Position numbers and translations under genes: made by a program. Positions 54,731 to 63,672 of a stretch of DNA of 64,000 bases are shown in pieces. Numbering within the stretch: position 1 is the first letter of the stretch; every line of letters starts with the position of its first letter. Source of the DNA: Melghirimyces profundicolus (GTDB lineage Bacteria > Bacillota > Bacilli > Thermoactinomycetales > DSM-45169). The DNA is taken from positions 1 to 64,000 of the forward strand of contig NZ_QBKR01000004.1 of NCBI RefSeq assembly GCF_003054245.1, read 5' to 3'. The notes under the pieces were generated by a model, which was not told where the DNA came from, did no database searches, and was given only the letters and a program-made list of their open reading frames with translations.

Positions 54731-55645
54731 TTAATCCCCTGCCCCGATTGCCGCTGCACGTGTTAAGAGTTCCCCGTCGATTTCCCGGTTCAGAAGCGCG
54801 ATGTTCCGGTCGATCCGTCCGGGTTTCTTGGTCCCGACCAGCACGGAACTGATCCCTTTGTTTTCATGGAGAAACCGAAGGGCAAGCGCCGTCAGGGCTT
54901 CCCCGTCCCCCTCCGTCAGCTCCAGCAGGCGGCGGATCCGTCCTTTTTCCGGAAAATCTTCTTCCATGTAAGGAAGAATACGGGGAGTCAGCTTTCCCAT
55001 GGCAAGGCCCGACCGGATCAGGACCCCGATCCCTTTTTCCCGGCAGAGACGGATGTTTTCTTCGTTTTGACGATTGAGGAGATTGTACTCCATCTGCATG
55101 ACGTCGAAGTCACCGGAGAGGATGCATTGTTTTGCAAGCTCCCCGTCGATGGAAGCCCCCAGGAACCTGACCTTCCCTTCCTTCCGGGCCTCCTTCATCG
55201 CTTCCAACGTCTTCCCTTCTTCGATCACTTTTTCCGGATCCGGACCGAAGTGAATCTGCACCAGGTCGATCACCTCCGTCCGGAGCCGTCGCAGGCTCCG
55301 GTCGATCGACTCTTTCACCGCCCGGTAAGAAAAATCATAAAAAGTATCCGGCTCCCGGCTGTGTTCGCCGCATTTGGTGGCGAGCACGTATTCTCCGCGG
55401 CGGTGGGAAACGGCTTTCCCGATCCGTTCTTCACTCCGATGGTAGGCGCTGGCGGTGTCGATGAGGTTGATTCCCCGATCCAACACCGCGTTCAGCACCC
55501 GGTTCGCTTCCCGTTCATCCGGCCGTTCCCGGTCCTTCCCGGAACCCAGTCCCCAGTCCCGACCGATCTCCAGAGCCCCGAATCCCAGAAACGTCACAGA
55601 CCCGCCCATCCGGGGGATCTCCCGTTTTTCCAACGCTCGATTCAT
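54731..55645 (-). CDS. Aldo/keto reductase
   Basis: 304 residues from ATG 55645 (GAGGTGAA upstream; MNRALEKREIPRMGGSVTFL). NADPH-dependent carbonyl reductase with TIM-barrel fold. The tetrad appears as Asp in NLIDTASAYHRSEE, Tyr in the same motif, Lys in LATKCGEHS and His in LVQIHFGPD. The late SSVLVGTKKPGRIDRN block is the cofactor-binding end. Natural substrate unknown. Its promoter region lies inside the truncated 5' end of the divergent TPR regulator. Confidence 0.88.
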   Translation of the reverse strand: MNRALEKREIPRMGGSVTFLGFGALEIGRDWGLGSGKDRERPDEREANRVLNAVLDRGINLIDTASAYHRSEERIGKAVSHRRGEYVLATKCGEHSREPDTFYDFSYRAVKESIDRSLRRLRTEVIDLVQIHFGPDPEKVIEEGKTLEAMKEARKEGKVRFLGASIDGELAKQCILSGDFDVMQMEYNLLNRQNEENIRLCREKGIGVLIRSGLAMGKLTPRILPYMEEDFPEKGRIRRLLELTEGDGEALTALALRFLHENKGISSVLVGTKKPGRIDRNIALLNREIDGELLTRAAAIGAGD

Positions 55646-55679
55646 TCGGTTCACCTCGCTTTTCATTGTAGCAGAGCGG

Positions 55680-56927
55680 GTGTTTTTTCACATCTCACCC
55701 GCGACGATCAGCAACATCGAGCGCGGCGTTCCCCATGTCCGTCAGGACCGGGCCATCTATCTCTTGGAAAAGCTGGGGCTCTCCTTGGAAGAACTCCCGG
55801 ATATGGTGATCGGAGAAGAGCGGGAACTGAAGAGGGTTCAGTTTCAATTGTTTATGGCCGAGTCTCTTCATGATATTAATGAAGTGGAAAAGGCTCTAAA
55901 AAAATTGGACGAGCTAAATGTAACCGACTCCCACCCTCTTGCCGCATACTTCCATTATATAAAGGGCAAATGTTTTAACACGTTGAAAAAGTGGTCCAAA
56001 ACGGAGCGTTCCTTACATAATGCCATCCGCCTCGCCAGTCCGGACCGAAGCAAGACGAACCTGGAATCGGCGGCTTTCACGGAACTGGGCCTTAACAGCT
56101 ATTATCAAAACAACCTGGAGCAAGCGGTGCGATACAGTGACAGCGGCATCGATGCCTTTGAGGAGAACGGGGAAAGGCAACACTTTAAGTACCTCCTCCG
56201 GCGAAACAAAGCGATCTACCTGGAACGTCTGGGCCGGCTGGGAGAAGCGATCCGTCTGGTCAACGAGGTGTGGGATGAGCTGAACGGGATCGACCAAACC
56301 GAAACGGTATTAAGCTTCTACTGGCTGCGCGCGGAGCTTTCCAGACGGACGGATATGACGGATGATGCCATCCGGTTTGCCGAAGCCGGGTTGGAAAAGG
56401 CCCGCATAAACAGACACTATACCCTGATGTTTGATTTTTGGACGGTCCTGGGCAGCGTGTATATGTCAAAGGAAGAGTGGGAACCGGCCGAGGATTGTTT
56501 TAACATGGCCTTGAGCTTAAGAGGAAAGTTTCCGGATGAACATAAATATACTGTCACCTTTGCCCGGCTGGGTCTTCTGTACTTGCACCAAGACAAGATC
56601 GATCAAGCAATGGATGTAATCCGGAAGGCCATCCAAATCGGTGAAAAATATGATGACGCTCCCCGACTGACTTATGCACTTCAGGCCATGGGGGATCTTT
56701 ACTTCAAACAGGACCGAAGGCAGGAAGCGATCCCCCATTATGAACGGATGCTCAAACTGGCACGGAAACATCATCTCATGAATAAAGAACACCGTGCCCT
56801 GTTGCAATTGGCACGGTGTTGGGAAGGAATCGACGAGCAGGAATTTCAAAAGCTTACTCGAAGTATGTATAAAGTACAGGTCAAACTGCATCACGAGGAG
56901 GAGACAATCCTTGAAGAAGTCCATTAA
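55680..56927 (+). CDS. HTH-TPR regulator, RRNPP-like, N-terminus truncated
   Basis: About 415 residues if read from a GTG at 55680. It opens inside an HTH: HISPATISNIERGVPHVRQD then RAIYLLEKLGLSLEELPDM is the second half of a Cro/C1 HTH, with helices 1-2 (some 25 residues) absent. The rest is a chain of TPR helices (HYIKGKCFNTLKKWSKTERS, YSDSGIDAFEENGERQHFKY, EEWEPAEDCFNMALSLRGKF, YALQAMGDLYFKQDRRQEAI). This is the layout of peptide-sensing regulators such as NprR/PlcR/AimR. The gene overlaps a small exported-peptide gene. The truncated HTH suggests it may no longer bind DNA. Confidence 0.75.
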   Translation: MFFHISPATISNIERGVPHVRQDRAIYLLEKLGLSLEELPDMVIGEERELKRVQFQLFMAESLHDINEVEKALKKLDELNVTDSHPLAAYFHYIKGKCFNTLKKWSKTERSLHNAIRLASPDRSKTNLESAAFTELGLNSYYQNNLEQAVRYSDSGIDAFEENGERQHFKYLLRRNKAIYLERLGRLGEAIRLVNEVWDELNGIDQTETVLSFYWLRAELSRRTDMTDDAIRFAEAGLEKARINRHYTLMFDFWTVLGSVYMSKEEWEPAEDCFNMALSLRGKFPDEHKYTVTFARLGLLYLHQDKIDQAMDVIRKAIQIGEKYDDAPRLTYALQAMGDLYFKQDRRQEAIPHYERMLKLARKHHLMNKEHRALLQLARCWEGIDEQEFQKLTRSMYKVQVKLHHEEETILEEVH

Positions 56928-57060
56928 CCGTCTGATTCTTTCGATAATGACTCTGATTGCCCTTGGCGGCGGTATCTTTTTTGGACTGAAAGAAACAGAA
57001 ACCAACCCAGTCAAAATTTCTTCAAACCAGCCGGAATACAGCGATCCGGGACGAGGTTAA
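56911..57060 (+). CDS. Small exported propeptide, Phr/NprX-like
   Basis: TTG at 56911 with GAGGAGGAG upstream, overlapping the TPR gene by 17 bases in another frame. 49 residues: MKKSINRLILSIMTLIALGG (signal-like, Lys before a hydrophobic core), then GIFFGLKETETNPVKISSNQ and PEYSDPGRG. Size, position and layout match precursors of the quorum peptides that bind TPR regulators of the RRNPP group. The mature peptide would come from the C-terminal 10-20 residues, and which part cannot be told. Confidence 0.75.
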   Translation: MKKSINRLILSIMTLIALGGGIFFGLKETETNPVKISSNQPEYSDPGRG

Positions 57061-57072
57061 CTCTTTTCATGG

Positions 57073-57112
57073 AATAAGGCAACTGACAAAGGTCAGTTGC
57101 CTTATTTTTTTA
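57073..57112. terminator. Bidirectional terminator
   Basis: AATAAGGCAACTGAC/GTCAGTTGCCTTATT stem with an AAAG loop and T7. It ends both the peptide gene and the convergent pst-phoU operon. Confidence 0.9.
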
Positions 57113-57118
57113 GGATAT

Positions 57119-57775
57119 TCAGTTCAAATCTTCCCGCTTACCGGTCTCGATATAGACGATGCTTTCGGCGATGTTGGTGGCATGGTCGGCGATGCGTTCC
57201 AGGTAGCGGGCGACGAAGCTGAGGCGGAGAGCCTCTTCCGTAAACTGTTGCTGCTGGATCATGTATTCCAGGAGCTCTTTCACGATGGACTCGTACTTCC
57301 GATCCACCACGTCATCCGTCTCGGCCATTTTTTTGGCCAGTTCCACGTTGCCGTCGATGAAGCTGTTGATCCCGTCATGGACCATGTTCTGGGTGATCCG
57401 GGCCATTTCGGGAATGTCCTCCAGCTCTTTGAACAGCTTGAGGCGGTTTTTCTTGAAATGAAGGGTGACTTCGGCGATGTTGCAGGCCAAGTCCGCCATC
57501 CGTTCCATGTCGGAACCGATCTTCAACGCGGCGATCAGTTTCCGGAGGTCCTTGGCCACCGGTTGTTGGGTGGCGATCAGGGTCGCCACTTTTTCATCCA
57601 GCCGGTCCTCCATGGCATCGATAGCAGGATCGTTGTTCAATACATCACGGGCCATGTCTTCGTCCATCCGGGCCAGGGAGCGAACCGCCTTGTCAATCGC
57701 GACCTCCAACTCTCCCCCCATGTCGAGGAGGAGATGCTTTACTTCCTGAAGGGACGTGTCAAACTGTCGCATCAC
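57119..57775 (-). CDS. phoU: Phosphate transport regulator PhoU
   Basis: 218 residues, two repeats of a three-helix PhoU bundle (MMRQFDTSLQEVKHLLLDMG, DMERMADLACNIAEV, ERIADHATNIAESIVYIETG). The E-D-H-A-T-N and D-L-A-C-N metal-binding motifs are present. PhoU links the Pst transporter to the PhoR kinase, keeping it quiet when phosphate is plentiful. It is the last gene of pstS-C-A-B-phoU. Confidence 0.95.
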   Translation of the reverse strand: MMRQFDTSLQEVKHLLLDMGGELEVAIDKAVRSLARMDEDMARDVLNNDPAIDAMEDRLDEKVATLIATQQPVAKDLRKLIAALKIGSDMERMADLACNIAEVTLHFKKNRLKLFKELEDIPEMARITQNMVHDGINSFIDGNVELAKKMAETDDVVDRKYESIVKELLEYMIQQQQFTEEALRLSFVARYLERIADHATNIAESIVYIETGKREDLN

Positions 57776-57792
57776 GGATCAGGCTCCTTTCC

Positions 57793-58569
57793 TTAACCGA
57801 AGCGGCCGGTGATGTAGTCTTCGGTCTTCTTGTTGCCGGGGTTGGAGAACAGCGTGTTGGTATCGTCATACTCGATCAGTTCCCCGTTGAGGAAGAAGGC
57901 CGTCTTGTCGGAGACGCGGGCTGCCTGCTGCATGTTGTGGGTGACGATGACGATCGTGTATTTCTCCTTCAACTCCTGGACCAGTTCTTCGATTTTGGAA
58001 GTGGAGATCGGATCCAGGGCGGAAGTCGGTTCGTCCATCAGGACGATCTCCGGTTCCACCGCCAAGGCCCGGGCGATGCAGAGACGCTGTTGCTGTCCGC
58101 CGGACAGACCGGTGGCCCGATCCTTGAGACGGTCTTTCACTTCATCCCAGAGCGCCGCCTGACGGAGGCTTTTCTCCACGATCTCATCCAATTTCTTTTT
58201 GCTGGTGATGCCGTGAATCCGGGGTCCGTAGGCGACGTTGTCGTAGATGCTTTTCGGGAAGGGATTGGGGGCCTGAAAGACCATCCCCACCTCTTTCCGC
58301 AGCATTTCCACATCGATGTCGCGGTCATAAATGTTTTTGCCGTAGAGTTCGATATTCCCTTCGATCCGGACACCGGGGATGAGATCGTTCATCCGGTTCA
58401 GGGTCCGGAGGAAAGTGGATTTCCCGCAGCCGGACGGACCGATCAGGGCCGTCACCGAGTTTTCCGCCACATCCATCGATACATTGTAAAGGGCCTGCTT
58501 TTCACCGTAATACAGATCCAAGTTTTCCACCCGGATCGCCGGTTTCGTTTGCACTGCTTGCTCAGCCAT
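57793..58569 (-). CDS. pstB: Phosphate ABC transporter ATPase
   Basis: 258 residues. Walker [22 protein letters not shown]-loop, signature [16 protein letters not shown], Walker [14 protein letters not shown]. It drives high-affinity phosphate import with PstC/PstA. It lies 14 bases after pstA. Confidence 0.97.
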   Translation of the reverse strand: MAEQAVQTKPAIRVENLDLYYGEKQALYNVSMDVAENSVTALIGPSGCGKSTFLRTLNRMNDLIPGVRIEGNIELYGKNIYDRDIDVEMLRKEVGMVFQAPNPFPKSIYDNVAYGPRIHGITSKKKLDEIVEKSLRQAALWDEVKDRLKDRATGLSGGQQQRLCIARALAVEPEIVLMDEPTSALDPISTSKIEELVQELKEKYTIVIVTHNMQQAARVSDKTAFFLNGELIEYDDTNTLFSNPGNKKTEDYITGRFG

Positions 58570-58583
58570 GGATCGTTTCCCCC

Positions 58584-59519
58584 TTAACCGTCTCTCCGTT
58601 GATATTTATTCCGCAGGAAAATCGCCAAAGCGTTCATGGTCAGCAGGATGGCCAGCAGCACGATGATTCCGGCCGCGGCCAGCTCCTGGAATTCCGCTTT
58701 CGGCAACCCGGTCCAGGTGAAAATCTGGATCGGCAGCACCGTGAAGGGATCAAAGACATTGCCCGGGGTAAAGTAAATGAAGGTCACCGCCCCGACCATG
58801 ATGAGAGGTGCCGTCTCCCCGATGGCCCTGGAGAGGGCCAGGATGGTTCCCGTGAGAATCCCCGGCATGGAGTACGGAAGCACCACCCTGGAAATAGTCT
58901 GCCACCGGGAGGCACCCATGGCGTAGGAAGCCTGTCGCAGAGAAGAAGGCACGCTGGCGATCGCCTCGCGGGCCGCCACAATCACAATCGGCAGGATCAA
59001 AAGCGTCATCGTCAAGGCCCCGGTCAGCACGCTCTGCCCCAGATTCATTCCCCGGGCAAAGATGGTGAGACCCAGGATCCCGAACACGATGGAAGGCACA
59101 CCGGCCAGGTTGCTGATGTTCAGCTGGATCAAGCGGCTGAACCAGTTTTTCTTCGCGTACTCCTCCAGGAAGATGGCTGCCCCCACCCCAAAGATGAAGG
59201 TGAGCGGGGCCGTTACCGCAATCAGCCAGATCGAACCCCACAGAGCCGCTTTCACCCCGGACTTTTCGGGAAAACGGGAAGCAAAATTGTTCAACAGGTC
59301 GGCACTGACCCATTTCCAGCCTGTGTTGACAATGTCGAACAATAAGATCCCCAATACAACGACACCGACCAGAGTGGCCAGGAAGAACAGACCGTGAGCC
59401 AGGCGGTTCATCATGCGACGAAACCCGACGCGGCCGGCACCTTGATTACGGTTTGCAGAATTCAAGGATTTCGCCTCCGACTTTCCTTTTTGACCGATCA
59501 CCGCTTCTTCCGCACCCAT
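58584..59519 (-). CDS. pstA: Phosphate ABC transporter permease PstA
   Basis: 311 residues, six membrane helices after a basic 30-residue cytoplasmic N-terminus ([19 protein letters not shown]). The EAA loop reads [23 protein letters not shown] overlaps the pstC stop by one base. Confidence 0.95.
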   Translation of the reverse strand: MGAEEAVIGQKGKSEAKSLNSANRNQGAGRVGFRRMMNRLAHGLFFLATLVGVVVLGILLFDIVNTGWKWVSADLLNNFASRFPEKSGVKAALWGSIWLIAVTAPLTFIFGVGAAIFLEEYAKKNWFSRLIQLNISNLAGVPSIVFGILGLTIFARGMNLGQSVLTGALTMTLLILPIVIVAAREAIASVPSSLRQASYAMGASRWQTISRVVLPYSMPGILTGTILALSRAIGETAPLIMVGAVTFIYFTPGNVFDPFTVLPIQIFTWTGLPKAEFQELAAAGIIVLLAILLTMNALAIFLRNKYQRRDG

Positions 59520-60454
59520 CAGTATTCCTCCTTAAACCGGCGAGAGATATACTGAGCCAGGAGATTCATGATCATGGTGAAGACGAACAGGGTCATCCCC
59601 ACCGCATAGATGGACTTGTAAGCCGTGCTTCCGAAACTGATATCTCCGGACGCGGCCTGGACCATGTAGGCCGTCATCGTCTGGATGGAATCGGTGGGAT
59701 CAAAGGTCAGTTTCGGCGTGGCACCAGCGGCAATCGTCACAATCATTGTCTCCCCGATGGCGCGGGAGATCCCCAGGACGAAGGAAGCGATAATCCCCGA
59801 CAAGGCGGCGGGCACCACCACTCTCAGCGCCACTTCCAACCGGGTGGACCCCATGGCGTAGGCCGCTTCCCGGATTCCCCGGGGGACGGAACTCATGGCA
59901 TCTTCTGAGAGGGATGCGATCATCGGAATAATCATGATGCCGACCACGATGCTGGCACTGAGGGCGTTGAACGGCCCCATGTCGGGGAAGAAGGTCCCCC
60001 TTAACAACGGAGTGACAAAGGTGAACGCAAAGAATCCGTACACCACCGTCGGGATCCCCGCCAGGATTTCCAAAACCGGTTTCAACACCCGACGAACCCG
60101 GTCATGGGCATATTCACTCAGGTAGATGGCTGCCGCCAATCCCAGCGGGATGGCGACCAGAGCCGCCCCCGCCGTGACAAGCAGGGTCCCGGAAATCAGA
60201 GGCAGAACTCCGAACTTTTGCTGATTCCCGCTGAAAAGAGCGGTCCATTCCGTTCCCGTGATGAACTGAACAAAGGGAATTTCCTCAAAAAAGCGGGCGG
60301 TTTCAACAATCAGCGTGAAGACGATCCCCAAGGTGGTCAGAACGGATACGAGTGCACAGACAAGAAGGAGTTTGGGTATGATCCCTTCCCAGGTCGTTCG
60401 CCAGGTCCGCTGCTTGCGAAAGCGGTCCATCCCCACCGATCCAGCTGTTTTCAT
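59519..60454 (-). CDS. pstC: Phosphate ABC transporter permease PstC
   Basis: 311 residues from ATG 60454 (AAAGGAG upstream; [20 protein letters not shown]). Six helices, EAA loop [20 protein letters not shown]. Upstream codons in the same frame would read into the pstS-pstC spacer and lack a ribosome-binding site. It forms the channel with PstA. Confidence 0.94.
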   Translation of the reverse strand: MKTAGSVGMDRFRKQRTWRTTWEGIIPKLLLVCALVSVLTTLGIVFTLIVETARFFEEIPFVQFITGTEWTALFSGNQQKFGVLPLISGTLLVTAGAALVAIPLGLAAAIYLSEYAHDRVRRVLKPVLEILAGIPTVVYGFFAFTFVTPLLRGTFFPDMGPFNALSASIVVGIMIIPMIASLSEDAMSSVPRGIREAAYAMGSTRLEVALRVVVPAALSGIIASFVLGISRAIGETMIVTIAAGATPKLTFDPTDSIQTMTAYMVQAASGDISFGSTAYKSIYAVGMTLFVFTMIMNLLAQYISRRFKEEY

Positions 60455-60546
60455 AATGTTGTCGCTCCTTTCCCTTAAAACACGGGAAAGTGTGGCACAG
60501 TCCCCAACGGACGGCCACACAATCCTTTCCAGCGATGTCAAGCTTC

Positions 60547-61494
60547 TTACTTAATGCCCAGCTCTTTCAGTTCTTCCTCGTATTTTTCATCTTTCAGTTT
60601 GATGTAACCCACTTCCGGCACGAGTTCCTTCCCTTCGGTCAGGTAGAACTCCATGAACTTCTTGATGTGCTCTTTTTCCATGGCCTGCTTGCTGGCGTAG
60701 ACGAAGATCGGGCGGGAGAGCGGGGCATACTTTCCGCTTTGGATCGTTTCTTCGGTCGGTTCCACCGCGCCCTTGCCGGCATCGATCGGAACGGCTTTCA
60801 GCTTATCCTTGTTTTCTTCGTAGTAGGCGTAACCGAAGTAACCGAGGGCGTTTTTGTCACCGGCCACCCCTTGCACCAAGGTGTTGTCGTCTTCGGACTG
60901 GGTGTAGTCGGTGCGGCTCTTGCCTTCTTCACCGACAATTTCTTCAGTGAAGTAGTCGAAGGTTCCGGAAGAAGTCCCCGGACCGTACAGCTTGATCGGT
61001 TTGTCGGGCCATTCCGGGTTGACGTCTTTCCAGGTCTTCACCTTGCTGTTCGGTTCCCAGATCTTTTTCAGCTGATCCACGGTCAGCTTGTCGACGAAGT
61101 CGTTTTCTTTGTTGACGACGACCGTGATCCCGTCCTTGGCCACTTCAACTTCAATCGGCTCCAGACCGGCCTTTTCAGCGGCCTCCTTTTCTTCGTCCTT
61201 GATCGGACGGGAAGCGTCGGAAAGGTCGGTTTCTTTCTTGGCCCATTTTTCAAAGCCGCCGCCGGTCCCGGATTGGGATACCGTCACGTCGACGCCGGGG
61301 TTCTTTTTCATGAACTCCTCGGCAACGGCGGAGGTCACCGGGTAAACGGTGCTGGATCCGTCGATTTTGATTTTACCGGAAAGGCCTTCTCCGCCACCTT
61401 CACCACCGGCGTTCGGGTTGTTGGAGGAGCAGCCCACCACCAGTGAAAGCGAAAGTACCAGAGCGCCTGCGATTTGCAAACTTTTCTTCAGCAT
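60547..61494 (-). CDS. pstS: Phosphate-binding lipoprotein PstS
   Basis: 315 residues. Lipoprotein signal with lipobox SLVVGCSS, so it is anchored on the outer face of the membrane. Phosphate-site blocks: [55 protein letters not shown]. First gene of the operon under the PhoP box. Confidence 0.96.
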   Translation of the reverse strand: MLKKSLQIAGALVLSLSLVVGCSSNNPNAGGEGGGEGLSGKIKIDGSSTVYPVTSAVAEEFMKKNPGVDVTVSQSGTGGGFEKWAKKETDLSDASRPIKDEEKEAAEKAGLEPIEVEVAKDGITVVVNKENDFVDKLTVDQLKKIWEPNSKVKTWKDVNPEWPDKPIKLYGPGTSSGTFDYFTEEIVGEEGKSRTDYTQSEDDNTLVQGVAGDKNALGYFGYAYYEENKDKLKAVPIDAGKGAVEPTEETIQSGKYAPLSRPIFVYASKQAMEKEHIKKFMEFYLTEGKELVPEVGYIKLKDEKYEEELKELGIK

Positions 61495-61554
61495 AACGAC
61501 ACAGCCCCCTAGAGAAAATGTAATTCAGGTTTACCATTCCCTTGACCACTGCCA

Positions 61555-61560
61555 ACTATA
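61555..61560 (-). promoter_or_regulatory. -10 element of the pst operon
   Basis: TATAGT on the minus strand, 20 bases downstream of the PhoP box, which replaces a -35. Confidence 0.55.
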
Positions 61561-61580
61561 AAGCGATACTTTTATTCTCA

Positions 61581-61608
61581 AATAAACGGATTGTTAAGGT
61601 TTTGTAAA
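61581..61608 (-). promoter_or_regulatory. PhoP box of the pst operon
   Basis: Minus strand TTTACA (61603-61608), TTAACA (61592-61597) and TTTATT (61581-61586), three direct hexamers spaced exactly 11 bases. This is the TTNACA array bound by phosphorylated PhoP in Bacillus. Confidence 0.8.
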
Positions 61609-61667
61609 GGAGGCGGTTACCATCCTGTAACATAAAAGTAAACCTGGAATCGTGGGGATTGATTGTC

Positions 61668-61909
61668 AGGCTCAGAAGAAGGGAAGCGGCTTTGCCGTCC
61701 TGCCCGGCGGAGAATCAGCCGGCAAAGGCATTCAGGGGCAAAAGCTTGTATGGTTTGCCCCTGAACGCAGCAGGAGCGGACCATGCCTGCATCCCTGCCC
61801 GACAGCATAGTGAGACCGGGGAGCGCAAGCGACCCAGGCGAGACTTGTGCTCTGTGAGTACAACCGGAGCGGCTTCGGGTAAATGCCGCCGCTCACTTTC
61901 TCACCATCC
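61668..61909 (+). repeat. Interspersed palindromic repeat, copy E (near full length)
   Basis: Starts AGGCTCAGAAGAAGGGAAGCG and ends CCGCTCACTTTCTCACC, three bases before the phoR stop codon. It contains TTCAGGGGCAAA/TTTGCCCCTGAA, a perfect 12-bp inverted repeat, the GAGACCGGGGAGCG unit, CTTGTGCTCTGTGAGT and ACCGGAGCGGCTTCGGGTAA. It lacks about 20 bases of the 5' arm present in copy D. Confidence 0.8.
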
Positions 61910-61911
61910 TT

Positions 61912-63672
61912 TTAGAGGGGGAAGGAGAGCGTGATCGCCGTGCCTTTTCCCACCCGGCTTTCCACGTGAATCTTCCCTTCATGGGCTTCCACCAGATGCT
62001 TCACAATCGCAAGTCCGAGACCCGTTCCGCCGGACTCGCGGGAGCGGGCCTTATCCACCCGGTAGAAACGTTCAAAGATCCGGGGGAGATCCTCTTCGGG
62101 GATGCCAATGCCCGTATCCTCCACCTGAACCCACCAATGATCTTCCTTCTTCCCTGCCCGCAACCGGACATGCCCCCCGGCCGGAGTGTAGGCCATGGCA
62201 TTGGAGAGGAGATTGATCAAAATCTGGGAAAAACGATCCTTGTCCACCCGGACCCGGAATTCCTCTTCCACCTCCACCCGGAAGGACAAATCCCGCTTGC
62301 GCATCTGTTCTTCCACGGTTTTCCCGGTTCGGCGGATGAGCTCCCCAACGTTGACCTCTTCCAGATCCAGCCGCATTTTTCTCGACTCGATCCGGGAGAG
62401 ATCCAAAAGGTCGCTGATCAGCCGCTCGAGGCGAAGGCTTTCCGTTTGGATGATCTTTAAAAATTCCTCTCTCATTTCGGGATCTTCCGCTGCCCCGTCC
62501 AGGAGGGTCTCCGCAAACCCCCGGAGGGAAGTGACCGGGGTTTTCAATTCATGGGAGACATTGGCAACAAACTCCGTCCGCATCTTCTCCAGCCGGCGGA
62601 TGGCGGTGATGTCGTGGAGCACCGCCACCACTCCCATACCACCTTTCTCTCCGTAAATCGGAGTCAGGTTGGCTTCCATGATCCGTTCTTCGGGGAAATA
62701 GAGATGAATCTCATCCCGGACCCGTTCTCCCGAATCGAGACACTTTTTAACCAAGAGATGAAGGTCGTGAAAAATGGCCCGTTCCGGCAGGGGTTTGTTC
62801 AACAGCTGGGGACTCTTCATGTTGAAAAAACGGTGGATCGCTTTGTTGGCCAAGGTGACTTTTTCCTCCGAATCCACCATCAAGAGACCGCTTTCCATCG
62901 TTTCGATCACGCCGGTCAGCCGGCGTTCGTTCTTGCGGATGGTTTCCAGCTGGTAGCGGAGACCGGCGGCCATCCGGTTGATTGCGGTGGCCAGGCGGCC
63001 GATTTCATCCCGCTGTTTCACGGGAACCCGGCGGTGGAGTTTATTGCGGGCGATGTCCACCGCCACCTGGGTGATCTCTTCGATGGGGCGGGTGATCCTG
63101 TAAGCGATCCGGGAGCTCATGAATGCAGCAAAGATGAAGGACAACAAAAGCCCCCCCGTCAAGGAGACCCAGATCTGGCTCAGGCTCCGGTCAATCGTCT
63201 CCAGTTCGAGGGCCAGCCGAACGGCCCCCAGGACACGAGCGGTGTCCCCGTCCCCCTTCACAACCGGAATGAAGACATACAGTTTTCCGTCCGCTGTGAC
63301 ACTGTTATATTTTCCTTTCGACTCGGCGCGGAGGGCACGGGCCACCTCCGCGTGATGCTTCAAATTTCCCAGTTCCTGCGGGGGCTTGGAGGAGTCCCCC
63401 AATACATCCCCGTTCCGATTGATCAGGGTGACCCGGGCGTCAAGGGAACGGCTGAATTTGTCCGCCTGTTGCTGAAAAAGCGCCGGCTCATCCAGCGCTT
63501 CTTCCCAGTTCAGCGTATCCACCAGCAGTCTGCCCTCTTTCCCGAGGCGGTCCGTCAGCGAGTCCAGATAGGAGGATTTTAACAGAAGAGCGACAAAGAT
63601 CCCCGTCCCCAGTACCGATACGGCAATCACCAGCAGAGACATCAGGGTTAAGCGGTGACGAAGTGATCTCAT
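61912..63672 (-). CDS. phoR: Phosphate sensor histidine kinase PhoR
   Basis: 586 residues. Two membrane helices around an outside sensor domain (about 30-165), HAMP (IAYRITRPIEEITQVAVDIA), PAS (MESGLLMVDSEEKVTLANKA), then HisKA with NVSHELKTPVTSLRGFAETL and HATPase_c with NAMAYTPAGGHV, DTGIGIPEEDLPRIFERFYR and GGTGLGLAIVKHL. It phosphorylates PhoP under phosphate limitation. The start overlaps the phoP stop (ATGA). Confidence 0.95.
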   Translation of the reverse strand: MRSLRHRLTLMSLLVIAVSVLGTGIFVALLLKSSYLDSLTDRLGKEGRLLVDTLNWEEALDEPALFQQQADKFSRSLDARVTLINRNGDVLGDSSKPPQELGNLKHHAEVARALRAESKGKYNSVTADGKLYVFIPVVKGDGDTARVLGAVRLALELETIDRSLSQIWVSLTGGLLLSFIFAAFMSSRIAYRITRPIEEITQVAVDIARNKLHRRVPVKQRDEIGRLATAINRMAAGLRYQLETIRKNERRLTGVIETMESGLLMVDSEEKVTLANKAIHRFFNMKSPQLLNKPLPERAIFHDLHLLVKKCLDSGERVRDEIHLYFPEERIMEANLTPIYGEKGGMGVVAVLHDITAIRRLEKMRTEFVANVSHELKTPVTSLRGFAETLLDGAAEDPEMREEFLKIIQTESLRLERLISDLLDLSRIESRKMRLDLEEVNVGELIRRTGKTVEEQMRKRDLSFRVEVEEEFRVRVDKDRFSQILINLLSNAMAYTPAGGHVRLRAGKKEDHWWVQVEDTGIGIPEEDLPRIFERFYRVDKARSRESGGTGLGLAIVKHLVEAHEGKIHVESRVGKGTAITLSFPL

